Shown piece after piece: positions 5,490 to 13,574 of a stretch of 19,653 nucleotides of DNA (the stretch's first letter is position 1; every line of letters begins with the position of its first letter). The translations under genes and the position numbers were made by a program. Below the pieces are notes generated by a model. That model was not told the DNA's origin. It ran no database searches and saw only the letters and a program-made list of their open reading frames with translations. The DNA is from Thiomonas sp. (lineage in GTDB: Bacteria > Pseudomonadota > Gammaproteobacteria > Burkholderiales > Burkholderiaceae_C): the NCBI GenBank assembly GCA_027451915.1, contig DAIDHU010000097.1:1-19653 (forward strand), written 5' to 3'.

Positions 5490-6560
5490 ATGGATCTTGG
5501 CAACGTGAGCGATCGCTGGGGGCGCAAGCCGGTCGTGCTGATCGTCGATGACCAGCCGACGAATTGTCATCTCTTGACGGAAATCGCGCGCGGCTTCTGC
5601 CCGGAGGGGCAGGTCGTGGCCTTCTGCGACCCTTTCGCGGCCATCGAGTTCGCGCAGGGGCATGATGTGGATCTGGTGCTCACCGATTATCGCATGCCGC
5701 AAATGACGGGTGTGGAGCTGGTGCGCGCGCTGCGGTCGCTGGAGCATTTGCATGAGCCGCCCATCGTCTGCATCACCGCGGTGGAGGACGTGCAAATCCG
5801 CTACGAGGCCTTCGATGCCGGGGCGAATGATTACCTCAACCGCCCGCTGGATTATCGCGAATGCGCGGCGCGCTGTCGCAACCTGCTGAACATGCGGCGC
5901 TTCCAGTTGGCGACCCTGCAGCATGCCCAGTCCCTCGAGCGCAAGGTGGAGCAGGTGGTGCAGGACCTGCAGAAGAAGAAGATGGAGACCCTGCTGCGCC
6001 TGGCCAAGGTCGCCGAGCAGCGCGACACCGACACGGGGGCCCACCTGTCCCGCATCGGGCGCTACGCCTCCGTGCTGGCGCGCGGCCTGGGCTTCGACGA
6101 CGGCTATGCGTCGATGATGGAACTGGCTTCCCCGTTGCACGATATCGGGAAGGTTGCGATACCCGACAGCATATTATTGGCCAGACGTACGCTTACGGTG
6201 GAGGAATGGGACGTAATGCGGACCCATACCATCATCGGCCACGCCATGCTGGCGGGTGGGGATTCCGAGCCCCTGATGGTGGCCGCCGAAATCGCCCGTT
6301 CGCATCACGAGAAATTCGACGGAAGCGGTTATCCGGACCACTTGGCCGGCAATGACATCCCGGTCTCGGCGCGGATTCTGGCGGTGGTCGACGTCTACGA
6401 TGCCCTGACCTCGAGGCGCCCCTACAAGGAGCCCTGGAGCTACGAGCAGGCCGAGGATTATCTGCGCGAGCAGTCCGGGAAACACCTGGATCCTGATTTC
6501 GTGCAGGCCTTCCTGTCGCACAAATCGCGGATATTGACCATCCAACGCACCTTCCAGTGA
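5490..6560 (+). CDS. rpfG: RpfG-type response regulator, REC-HD-GYP cyclic-di-GMP phosphodiesterase
   Basis: RpfG is phosphorylated by RpfC and hydrolyses cyclic-di-GMP. The 356 residues comprise a receiver domain (15-130) with acidic pocket D20-D21 and phospho-acceptor D66 (LVLTDYRMPQMTG), a helical connector (135-170), and an HD-GYP domain (170-350). The latter holds H217-D218 (SPLHDIGKVAIPD), HTIIGHAML and HHEKFDGSGYPDHLAG, where the GYP triad ends a full metal-binding pattern, so an active enzyme is expected. The usual receiver Lys-Pro is Arg-Pro here (DYLNRPLD, R118). ATG 5490 has GAGG upstream. rpfC follows after 54 bp on the same strand, and the DSF synthase unit diverges. The combination RpfF+RpfC+RpfG identifies it better than similarity alone, because REC-HD-GYP proteins are otherwise widespread. 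Confidence 0.92.
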   Translation: MDLGNVSDRWGRKPVVLIVDDQPTNCHLLTEIARGFCPEGQVVAFCDPFAAIEFAQGHDVDLVLTDYRMPQMTGVELVRALRSLEHLHEPPIVCITAVEDVQIRYEAFDAGANDYLNRPLDYRECAARCRNLLNMRRFQLATLQHAQSLERKVEQVVQDLQKKKMETLLRLAKVAEQRDTDTGAHLSRIGRYASVLARGLGFDDGYASMMELASPLHDIGKVAIPDSILLARRTLTVEEWDVMRTHTIIGHAMLAGGDSEPLMVAAEIARSHHEKFDGSGYPDHLAGNDIPVSARILAVVDVYDALTSRRPYKEPWSYEQAEDYLREQSGKHLDPDFVQAFLSHKSRILTIQRTFQ

Positions 6561-6614
6561 GCCGGGAGTGCGCCGGGGGATGCCCCGCGCCGTGGCCGAA
6601 ATAGGGAATCCGAC

Positions 6615-8759
6615 ATGCAAAGGCCTGTCATCTTCGATCGCGTCGCCGCGTTGCGCGGCCAGGTGATCGTGCGCCTGGTCTTCGGCGGCGCAATCATATT
6701 GCTGGGGCTCAGCGCCTTTCATTTCACCCACACCATGCCGCGCTATGCGGTGGCGGTGGGCATCGCGCACATGGTCTACGCGGGGGCGATCTACGTGGTC
6801 GGCCTGCGCCGCAAGTTCCGCTTCCCGGACTGGCTGCTGCATGTGTGCGCCGTGGCCGACGCGGCGGTGCTGACCGGCTGGACCCTGGTGCTGGGGCCCT
6901 ATGCGCAACTGGTGGTTCCGTTCTACGTGTTCTCGGCCATCGGCTACGGCATGCGCACCGGCAGCAAGGGCATCATGCACAGCTCGCAGGTGGCTTCGCT
7001 GGTGGGCCTGGCCATGGGGCCGCTGGTGCCCTACTGGCGCGATCACATCAGCTTCTGGCTGTCGTGCATGATTTCCATCGTGATCATCCCGGGCTATGTC
7101 GGGATCCTGATGGACAAGCTCTACCTGGCGCTGCGCTACGCGGAAAGCGAAAGCATGGCCAAGAGCGAGTTGCTGGCGCGCGCCAGCCACGAATTGCGCA
7201 CCCCGCTGGGAGGCATCTCGAATGCCGCGGAATTGCTGCGCAACGAGATTCCGAACCAGCGCCAGAAGCGCCTGGCGGAGACCATCCTCTCGCTGAGCTC
7301 GCATTTGCTGTCGGACATCAACGCCTTGCTCGACCAGAGCCGGCTGTCGGTGGGCAAGCTCACGCTGTCGGTCGACACCGTGGACCTGGAGCAGCAGCTC
7401 GAGGTGGTGCGTGCCTCGGTGGAAATGAAGGCCCAGAAAAAGGGCCTGGCTTTTTCCGCCACCCTGGACCCGCGCATCACCGACGCCGTGCTCGGCGATC
7501 AGCATTGGCTGGTTCGCGTCTTGATCAACCTGCTGGGCAACGCGGTGAAGTTCACCGATTTCGGGTCGGTGGCCCTGCAGATCTCCATGCTGCAGCAGCA
7601 TGACGATGCCTACACCATCCGCTTCAGCGTTCGCGACACCGGCATGGGCATCGCCAAGGAGTTTCAGCAGCGCATTTTCGATCCCTTCGTGCAGGTGCCC
7701 GGGCAATCGAATGCCCACTCGGAAGGAGCCGGGCTGGGCCTGGCGATCAGCAAGCAGGCGGTGGAGCTGATGGGTGGGGACCTGCGCCTGATCTCGGAGA
7801 TCGGCATGGGCAGCACCTTCTGGTTCGACCTGCGCATGCAGCGCACCCGCAAGGCCAGGCCCGAGGAGCGCGCGGCCAGCCTGGACGACGAACTGTTGGC
7901 CGAGGACGTGGATCGGCGGCGCATCCTGGTGGTGGACGACAACCAGACCAACCGCTATCTGCTGGAGGAGCTGCTGCAGCGCGAAGGTCATTCCGTGGTC
8001 ACGGCGGCCAGCGGCGAACAGGCGCTGGACATCCTCTCCGGGCCGGATCGCTTCGACCTGCTCTTGCTGGACTACAACCTCGGCGCCATGGACGGCAGCG
8101 TGTTGCTGCAGACCTACCGCTTCGGGCGCCGCGACGCGGCTCCGGCGTATTTCCTCACCGCCGACGCCACCGCGGTGACGGGCGAGAAGCTGCGCAACAC
8201 CGGCGCTCTGGGCGTGCTGACCAAGCCGGTGCGCCTGCGGGAGCTGCGCGCGGCGATCCGTGCGGCCTGCGAAGGAGAATCCGAGTCGGATGCGCTGCTG
8301 GCCCAAGGGCAGGGCGAAGCGCCCACGGTGGGCGCGGGCGCCCCGGCGGCCGCCTCCGGGAGCGCTGGCGCGCATCTGCGCCCCGTTCCCGTGGTGTTCG
8401 TGGACCTGGCGGTCATCGACCGCCTGCGCCAGATCGGCACCCGGCAGGTGTTCATCAAGGAACTTCTGGATCGAGCCTCCGAGGACATCGAGGCCAACAC
8501 CGAGCGCATCCTGGAGGCGCTGGCCGGCGGGGACGTGCGGGCGGCGCGCGACGCCGGGCACGCGCTCAAGGGCGTGTGCATGGAAACCGGCGCCATGCGC
8601 CTGATGAACATGGCGCTGGGCGTGATGCGCACGGAAGACGCCTACCTGCTGGAAAACCGCGGACGCATCGCCGCCGAGCTGCGTGAAACGAGCATGCGTA
8701 CGCGCGAGGCCCTGCGCGGCATCGTGGCCGAGACCATGCAGCAGGCCGCGGGGTTCTGA
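6615..8759 (+). CDS. rpfC: RpfC-type hybrid sensor histidine kinase (TM-HisKA-HATPase-REC-HPt)
   Basis: This is the membrane sensor of the DSF signal, which relays phosphate to RpfG. In 714 residues it has five to six hydrophobic helices (about 18-168), as in the membrane input region of RpfC, and a HisKA domain with H192 (ARASHELRTPLGG). The HATPase domain shows LINLLGNAVKFTD (N box), DTGMGIAK (G1) and GAGLGLAISKQAVELMGG (G2). A receiver domain (436-550) carries D486 and K537. An Ala-rich linker (560-590) leads to a C-terminal HPt domain with H649 (AGHALKGVCMETGA). The architecture and its position after rpfG match RpfC. An AGGGA site precedes ATG 6615. It ends 13 bp from the convergent HDOD gene with no obvious terminator between. 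RpfC is also known to restrain RpfF by direct receiver contact, and whether that holds here cannot be read from the sequence. Confidence 0.9.
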   Translation: MQRPVIFDRVAALRGQVIVRLVFGGAIILLGLSAFHFTHTMPRYAVAVGIAHMVYAGAIYVVGLRRKFRFPDWLLHVCAVADAAVLTGWTLVLGPYAQLVVPFYVFSAIGYGMRTGSKGIMHSSQVASLVGLAMGPLVPYWRDHISFWLSCMISIVIIPGYVGILMDKLYLALRYAESESMAKSELLARASHELRTPLGGISNAAELLRNEIPNQRQKRLAETILSLSSHLLSDINALLDQSRLSVGKLTLSVDTVDLEQQLEVVRASVEMKAQKKGLAFSATLDPRITDAVLGDQHWLVRVLINLLGNAVKFTDFGSVALQISMLQQHDDAYTIRFSVRDTGMGIAKEFQQRIFDPFVQVPGQSNAHSEGAGLGLAISKQAVELMGGDLRLISEIGMGSTFWFDLRMQRTRKARPEERAASLDDELLAEDVDRRRILVVDDNQTNRYLLEELLQREGHSVVTAASGEQALDILSGPDRFDLLLLDYNLGAMDGSVLLQTYRFGRRDAAPAYFLTADATAVTGEKLRNTGALGVLTKPVRLRELRAAIRAACEGESESDALLAQGQGEAPTVGAGAPAAASGSAGAHLRPVPVVFVDLAVIDRLRQIGTRQVFIKELLDRASEDIEANTERILEALAGGDVRAARDAGHALKGVCMETGAMRLMNMALGVMRTEDAYLLENRGRIAAELRETSMRTREALRGIVAETMQQAAGF

Positions 8760-8772
8760 AGACTCGCGCCCC

Positions 8773-9834
8773 TCAGGCGGCCGCGAGTTCGCGGGTGGCC
8801 TGGGCGTCGGCCTGGCGCAGCACTTGCGCGAGGGCTTCGCGCAGATCCTCCAGGCTGCACTCCCGCAGCGCCGCACCCAGGCGTGACAAGGCCTCGCTGA
8901 CCTGCCATTGCTCGGCGCTGCAGCCGAACATGCGCTCGCTGCAACGACCCAGTGCCAGCGCGAACTCGGTGCTGTAGCCCTGCGCGCTTCCCGCCTGCTG
9001 GATCGACGCGCTGCGTCCCAGGGCCTTGAGCGCGCCGATCCAGCCCAGGTTGTGGGTGAGCCCGGCCAGGTAGGCGTCGAAGGCATCCACGCCGCGGTCG
9101 CCGGCCATCGCCTGGCACCAGTCGCTCTTGGTCTGCGCATGCGCCCACAGGCGCGGCAAGGCCTGGCCCAGCAGCGGCTCGCGCATGGTGTCGAACAAGG
9201 GACGCACCAGGCTGGCGCTCACAGTGCGCCGCAGGCCATCGATGCCCACCCGGGTCACCGCGCGTTCCAGTTCGGTGACCGGGGTGCCGTGCTGGTGACG
9301 CGCGGAATTCGCCAGGCGCAGGACTTCCGCGGCCAGGTAGGGATCGGCCCGGATCAGCGCGCAGGCTTCGCGCAGCGAGGCCTCGTCGTCGCGCAGGCAG
9401 GCCAGCAGGCGCGGCAGCACCGCCGGCGGGCGCGGAATCCAGCTGGACAGCGCGCGCGGGGTCTCCAGCACCTGGTCGATGCTGCGCAGCACCTCGCGTT
9501 CCACGGCGCTGAGGCCGCGTTCGCTCACGCAGACCTGCCCCGTGGCGTAGACAAAAAAACGGCAGGCGTCGCCCGGCGCGGCAGGGCTCGGTGCCGCCGG
9601 CGCCTGGGCTCGCGCGCCGCTGGCGGAGCCCGCCTGCCGGCCCGGCTGCGAGGCTTGCGCCGGCGCTGGGGAGGGCGCTGCGGGGGGAGCGACGGAGGCC
9701 GCGCCGGGCTGCGCGCCCGCGCGCATTCCGAGGCGGCGTGCAAGGTCGAGAAGGCCCATGGTCTGGTTGTCGTGTTCCGTGTTCGCCCAATTCATGCGGG
9801 GCCCTGCCCGGCACGCGGCGCGGGCGCCCCGCAT
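8773..9834 (-). CDS. HDOD-domain signalling protein
   Basis: HDOD proteins are non-catalytic relatives of HD phosphohydrolases found in signalling. This one (353 aa from ATG 9834) has a short N-terminal piece, MGLLDLARRLGM, a Pro/Ala linker (about 40-90), and then the HDOD domain (130-290) with LPRLLACLRDDEASLREACA, IRADPYLAAEVLRLANSARH and VTRVGIDGLRRTVSASL. Where true HD enzymes have His-Asp, this has H261-N262 (LAGLTHNLGW), consistent with lost metal binding. ATG 9834 abuts the stop of the upstream kinase (TAGATG). ATG 9795 has an AGGG site, and ATG 9759 begins the part that looks conserved, so the start is uncertain. Co-transcription with the kinase suggests a shared pathway. Its convergence on rpfC makes a c-di-GMP/quorum-sensing link attractive but unproven. 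Confidence 0.85.
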   Translation of the reverse strand: MRGARAACRAGPRMNWANTEHDNQTMGLLDLARRLGMRAGAQPGAASVAPPAAPSPAPAQASQPGRQAGSASGARAQAPAAPSPAAPGDACRFFVYATGQVCVSERGLSAVEREVLRSIDQVLETPRALSSWIPRPPAVLPRLLACLRDDEASLREACALIRADPYLAAEVLRLANSARHQHGTPVTELERAVTRVGIDGLRRTVSASLVRPLFDTMREPLLGQALPRLWAHAQTKSDWCQAMAGDRGVDAFDAYLAGLTHNLGWIGALKALGRSASIQQAGSAQGYSTEFALALGRCSERMFGCSAEQWQVSEALSRLGAALRECSLEDLREALAQVLRQADAQATRELAAA

Positions 9835-11871
9835 CTACTGTAACGGGGCATCCGCGCCCGCACAGCCACCGTTTCGCGGGGGCGGGGCCGGCGCCGCGTC
9901 CGCGAGGGGGAGTTCGCATCGCACTTCGGTGCCCCCGGCGGCCCGGCGTCGCACATACAGGCGCGCGCCCAGCGCGTCCGCGCGGTAGGCCATGATGTGC
10001 AGGCCCAGGCGCCCACGCTGGGCGGCGGGGGCCTGGACGCCGCGCCCGTCGTCCAGCACCTGCAGCACCAGGGCATGGTCCTGCGGCTCCAGGCGGATCT
10101 GCAGGGCCGTGGCCTCGGCGTGGCGCAGCGCGTTGGCCACGCCCTCCTGCGCGATGCGGAACAGATGCCGCGCCTGCTCGGCCCGCGGCAGATCGAATTG
10201 CCGCGGGCCCGTGTAATGACAGGCCAGCCCCGTGGTCTCGCGCACCTGCCCGGCCAGCTCGCGCAGGGCCTCGGGGAGGTCGTGGCGATCGATGTCCACC
10301 GGGGCCAGGCCGCGCGCCAGCGCGCGGGTCTGTAGCAGCGTGGACTCGAGATGCATCTGCAACTGACCCAGGGCTTCGGCCTCGGGCTCGTGGCCCGCCT
10401 GCAGCAGGCGGCGCTGCAGGGCCCTGGCGAGCAGGCTCAGCGCGCTGAGCTGCTGCCCGATGCCGTCGTGCACCTCGCGCCCGATGCGCTCCTGTTCGGC
10501 CACGCTGACCTCGAGGATCTGGCGCTGCAATTCCTTGCGCTCGGTGACGTCGCTGGCCACCGCGAGCACGCGCGGGCGTCCGTCGAGCACGACGGGAGTC
10601 AGCAGGACTTCCTCCCAGTAGTCCGCTCCGTCAGAGCGCTGGCTGCGCCATTCGATGCGGCTGGGCGCCGTGGCGGCGGCGCGGATCGGCCCCTCGGGGG
10701 CGGCGCAGGCGAAGGCGCGCTCGGTGCCTTGCGCAGCCGGGCGCTGCGCCAGCTCCAGGCTGCCGCCGCAGGATTGCAAGGCGCGTGTGTTGGCCTCCAG
10801 CAGGGCTCCGGTGAAGGCATCGTGCACGCTCATGGCCACCGTGGCGTGGTCGAACACGGTGCGAAAGCGTTGATCGCTTTCCTGCAGGCGCTGGCGGCTC
10901 CACGCGTGCTCCCGGCGATGCTGTTCAGCCAGGCGCGCGTAGACCTCGCCGTTCGCCAGCAGCAAGGCGAGCAGCACCGTGAGATCCGCCATCAGGCTGC
11001 ACAGTCGGCCCACGTACCAGCCCAGGTCGAAGCGGCCGTTGTTGAGGACTCCGGCCAGCAGCACGGCCATCAGCCAGGCCGCCAGGGTCAGGTGCAGCCA
11101 CAGGTCCAGCACGCTGCGGGTGCCGCGGCGCCATGCCAGCAGCGCCAGCGCCAGAAGGCAGGCGGCCAGGGCGCCCACGGCCACCCAGGTCTTGGCGGGA
11201 AGGTCGCCGTCGCCGCTCATCAAAGGCGGCAGCCAGGATGCTCCCACGGTGGCGATGGCCGCGCAGGCCAGCGCGGCCAGACCGCCCACGCCCCAGGCCA
11301 GCGCCACGCTGGCGGCGCGAAGCGTCGGTGCTTCGCCCAGCGCGTCGTGCATCGGCGAAGCCAGCGCGTAGCCTCCGATGCCCAGCGCGAAGCCGCCATG
11401 CCAGAGAAAAAATAGCCAGGCCGTGCTTTGCCCATGGCCCAGGGGCAGCCACGAGCCCCCGCCTTCGCGCAGGCCCGGGAAACTCAGGCCGTGCAGCACG
11501 GCCATGAGCGCCGAGAACCAGTAGCAGGCGCTGAGCAGGAGCAGCGCGCGCGAGCGCAGGATGCGTGCCTGGGTCAGCAACAGCCAGGCGGTGACCAGGG
11601 CCAGCACGGCCATGCCGGCTTGGTAGGCCGGCACCAGCGTGCGCAGGGGAGCGAGCCGGACGTGCAGCCCGGGCAGGGTGGCCGCCGCGATCAGGACCAG
11701 CGTGATGGCGGCGACCGCGGCCGCGCGACGCTGGGCGAGGCCAGGCGGCAGGTTGGTGACAAAGGGCAGCGCGCCCGCCGCCGGGAAGGGCGAGGCGGAA
11801 TCCACGGTCGGGGAAGTCTCGCTGGCAGCGGGCATGGAGCATGGGGGCGGACCTGGCGTGAGGCCGATCAT
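9835..11871 (-). CDS. MASE4-PAS sensor histidine kinase of the HisKA_3 (NarL-partner) type
   Basis: This membrane sensor kinase has 678 residues. The N-terminal region (about 48-305) has seven to eight TM helices and MASE4-like blocks LVPAYQAGMAVLALVTAWLL, ILRSRALLLLSACYWFSALM, HGLSFPGL and STAWLFFLWHGGFALGIGGY. A PAS domain (330-440) ends in DVTERKEL. The HisKA_3 phosphorylation motif is EQERIGREVHDGIGQQLSAL with H468. The HATPase domain has EGVANALRHAEA, LDDGRGV and GRLGLHIMAYRADALGA. Kinases of this type usually signal to NarL/FixJ regulators, but none lies beside it, so it is an orphan here. ATG 11871 has GGAG only 1 nt upstream, a poor spacing, so initiation may be inefficient or lie elsewhere. 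It sits between the TonB-like gene and the HDOD gene on the same strand. Confidence 0.88.
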   Translation of the reverse strand: MIGLTPGPPPCSMPAASETSPTVDSASPFPAAGALPFVTNLPPGLAQRRAAAVAAITLVLIAAATLPGLHVRLAPLRTLVPAYQAGMAVLALVTAWLLLTQARILRSRALLLLSACYWFSALMAVLHGLSFPGLREGGGSWLPLGHGQSTAWLFFLWHGGFALGIGGYALASPMHDALGEAPTLRAASVALAWGVGGLAALACAAIATVGASWLPPLMSGDGDLPAKTWVAVGALAACLLALALLAWRRGTRSVLDLWLHLTLAAWLMAVLLAGVLNNGRFDLGWYVGRLCSLMADLTVLLALLLANGEVYARLAEQHRREHAWSRQRLQESDQRFRTVFDHATVAMSVHDAFTGALLEANTRALQSCGGSLELAQRPAAQGTERAFACAAPEGPIRAAATAPSRIEWRSQRSDGADYWEEVLLTPVVLDGRPRVLAVASDVTERKELQRQILEVSVAEQERIGREVHDGIGQQLSALSLLARALQRRLLQAGHEPEAEALGQLQMHLESTLLQTRALARGLAPVDIDRHDLPEALRELAGQVRETTGLACHYTGPRQFDLPRAEQARHLFRIAQEGVANALRHAEATALQIRLEPQDHALVLQVLDDGRGVQAPAAQRGRLGLHIMAYRADALGARLYVRRRAAGGTEVRCELPLADAAPAPPPRNGGCAGADAPLQ

Positions 11872-11940
11872 GCTCCGGATCAGCTTGCCGAACCTTGAGC
11901 CATCGCAGTGCGCGGGAGGCCTGTTCCCGAATCCGCGGGC

Positions 11941-12723
11941 TCAGCGCAGGCGAAAGCTGAATTCCTGGGTGACGGTGACGCTCCGCGCGCCGAGGTCCTC
12001 GCAGCGGTAGCGCAGCATGGCCCGGCGCACGGCCTCGTGGAAGATGCTCGGGCCGGAGACGATGACGACCTCGCTCACCCGACCGTGCAGCACCCGCGCC
12101 CGGGCCACCACCGTGCCGCCGACGCCCTCCTCGATGGCCAGCGCGGGCATGTCGGGGCGCACCTGGCGGCGGCAGACCAGCTCGGCCGCCAGCGCGGGAG
12201 ATCCGGCCGGCTCGGCCCGGGGCATGGGCGCGCTCGCCGGGGCTGCCGGGCTCGGGGGGCCATGGCCCCGGGTGTCGGCAAGGGCCTGTGAGGCCTCGGC
12301 GGGCGGGGGGGATGGTGCCGCGGGCCTCGCGGCTGGAGACGCGGCATGCGCGAAGGGTTGCGCGAAGGGTTGCGCGGAGGGATGCGAGCGTGCGCGCGCA
12401 GATCTACGCGCAGATCTACGCGCAGGTGCATGCGCAGTTGCATGCGCAGATGTACGAGAGTAGGTCCGCGCCGCGGCGGCGCCGGGCGCGGGCGCCTTCA
12501 TCCCCGGCGCCTGCGCCCTCGAGGCCTCCCCGGAGCCTTGCGCCAAGGCTGCCGGCCGGGCCTGCTCGAAGCGCACCATCACGGCAGCGGGAGCCGGTCG
12601 CGGCGCGGCGAGCCGCATGGCACGCCACAGCGCCAGCACCACGGCACCGTGCAACAGCACTACGGCGAGCGCCGCCATGGCGCGCAGCCTGGCCTCGCCG
12701 GCCCCGCCGGCGCGCCCGTGCAT
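11941..12723 (-). CDS. TonB-family protein with repeat-built linker
   Basis: TonB-like proteins couple the inner-membrane proton motive force to outer-membrane receptors. From ATG 12723 (about 260 aa, normal for TonB) there is a 15-residue basic N-terminus, one TM helix with an internal His (MAALAVVLLHGAVVLALW), a long Ala/Pro/Arg/His linker, and a C-terminal TonB domain. That domain begins LVCRRQVRPDMPALAIEEGV, continues GGTVVARARVLHGRVSEVVIVSG and ends in EFSFRLR. Two Cys (VCRR, YRCED) could form a disulfide. The frame continues upstream to ATG 12801 and 12945, adding a Pro/Ala-rich cytoplasmic stretch. 12723 is preferred for topology and a G-rich stretch upstream, but this is uncertain. 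No exbB/exbD is present. It is followed after 69 bp by the kinase gene, possibly co-transcribed. Confidence 0.75.
   Translation of the reverse strand: MHGRAGGAGEARLRAMAALAVVLLHGAVVLALWRAMRLAAPRPAPAAVMVRFEQARPAALAQGSGEASRAQAPGMKAPAPGAAAARTYSRTSAHATAHAPARRSARRSARARSHPSAQPFAQPFAHAASPAARPAAPSPPPAEASQALADTRGHGPPSPAAPASAPMPRAEPAGSPALAAELVCRRQVRPDMPALAIEEGVGGTVVARARVLHGRVSEVVIVSGPSIFHEAVRRAMLRYRCEDLGARSVTVTQEFSFRLR
12349..12455. repeat. two 12-bp tandem repeat arrays in the TonB linker
   Basis: On the plus strand CGCGAAGGGTTG occurs twice exactly and once with two mismatches (12349-12384). After 11 nt comes GCGCAGATCTAC, twice exactly (12396-12419), then three diverged copies (12420-12455). Both units are 12 nt and stay in frame with the minus-strand TonB-like gene. 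They encode four-residue repeats such as PFAQ and RSAR in the periplasmic linker. Confidence 0.9.
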
Positions 12724-12935
12724 GCCCGGCCGGCCCCCCCTCGCCGCGGCCGAGGCCTCTGCGGCTGCGAGGCCCCGGGGCTGGGCGCGTGACGATGGCA
12801 TCGAAGGCTCGGAAGGTGCGGGGGCGGGTGTCGCAGGCGCGGCGGCGTGCGCGCATGCGGACCCCCGGAATTGTGCACGCAAGCCGCGGGCACTCGGCCA
12901 TAGCCTGCTCGCATGACCCTGATCCCAAAAATCAA

Positions 12936-12965
12936 TTGGATCCATCGGGCGCCGCCCGATAGCAT
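12936..12965 (+). promoter_or_regulatory. candidate ahpC promoter with a dyad in the spacer
   Basis: TTGGAT (12936-12941, 3 of 6) and TAGCAT (12960-12965, 4 of 6) are separated by 18 nt. The spacer is almost entirely a perfect inverted repeat, ATCGGGC-GCC-GCCCGAT (12944-12960), which just touches the -10 element. A regulator bound there could control ahpC. No good OxyR site (ATAG-n7-CTAT tandem) was found. The surrounding non-coding stretch 12724-12999 contains no other feature I can support. Confidence 0.4.
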
Positions 12966-12999
12966 GAAAACTCTTGCACCTTCATGAGGAAAACTACCA

Positions 13000-13563
13000 A
13001 TGTCGCTGATCAACACCGAAATCAAGCCCTTCAAGGCCACCGCTTACCACAACGGCAAGTTCATCGACGTGAACGAGGCCACGTTGAAGGGCCATTGGTC
13101 GGTGGTCGTGTTCTATCCGGCCGATTTCACCTTCGTGTGCCCGACCGAGCTGGAGGACCTGGCCGACCACTACGACGAGTTCAAGAAACTGGGCGTGGAG
13201 GTGTACAGCGTGTCCACCGACACCCACTTCTCCCACAAGGCCTGGCACGACACCTCGGAAGCCATCGGCAAGGTGCAGTACGTGATGATCGGCGACCCCA
13301 CGGGCGCCATCACCCGCAACTTCGACGTGATGATCGAGGAAGAAGGCCTGGCGCTGCGCGGCACCTTCCTGATCAACCCCGAAGGCCAGATCAAGCTGTG
13401 CGAGATCCACGACAACGGGATCGGGCGCGACGCCTCCGAACTGCTGCGCAAGGTCAAGGCCGCGCAGTACGTGGCCAGCCACCCGGGTGAAGTGTGCCCG
13501 GCCAAGTGGAAGGAAGGCGAGAAGACCCTCAAGCCTTCGCTGGACCTGGTCGGGAAGATCTGA
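13000..13563 (+). CDS. ahpC: alkyl hydroperoxide reductase subunit C (2-Cys peroxiredoxin)
   Basis: AhpC reduces hydrogen peroxide and organic hydroperoxides in the cytosol and is recycled by AhpF. It has 187 residues, the same length as E. coli AhpC. The peroxidatic cysteine is C47 in FYPADFTFVCPTELEDLADH, and the resolving cysteine is C166 in HPGEVCPAKWKEGEKTLKPS. THFSHKAWHDTS and GTFLINPEGQIKLCEI are typical of the AhpC/Prx1 class. ATG 13000 has TGAGGA about 9 nt upstream. ahpF follows on the same strand after 64 bp. There are no anomalies. Confidence 0.98.
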   Translation: MSLINTEIKPFKATAYHNGKFIDVNEATLKGHWSVVVFYPADFTFVCPTELEDLADHYDEFKKLGVEVYSVSTDTHFSHKAWHDTSEAIGKVQYVMIGDPTGAITRNFDVMIEEEGLALRGTFLINPEGQIKLCEIHDNGIGRDASELLRKVKAAQYVASHPGEVCPAKWKEGEKTLKPSLDLVGKI

Positions 13564-13574
13564 TCTCCCGCCCC

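Noticed and set aside
6174..9140. 988-codon open frame on the minus strand
   Set aside because: It runs antisense through rpfG, rpfC and part of the HDOD gene. It is His/Gln/Gly/Arg-rich with no domain pattern, a typical shadow in high-GC DNA.
12349..12455. Possible CRISPR or microsatellite-type non-coding array
   Set aside because: The units are 12 bp, contiguous, without spacers, and in frame with the TonB-like gene, so they are coding tandem repeats.
12895..12999. OxyR binding site before ahpC
   Set aside because: Two isolated ATAG tetramers (12900, 12959) are present, but they lack correctly spaced CTAT partners and are 59 nt apart.
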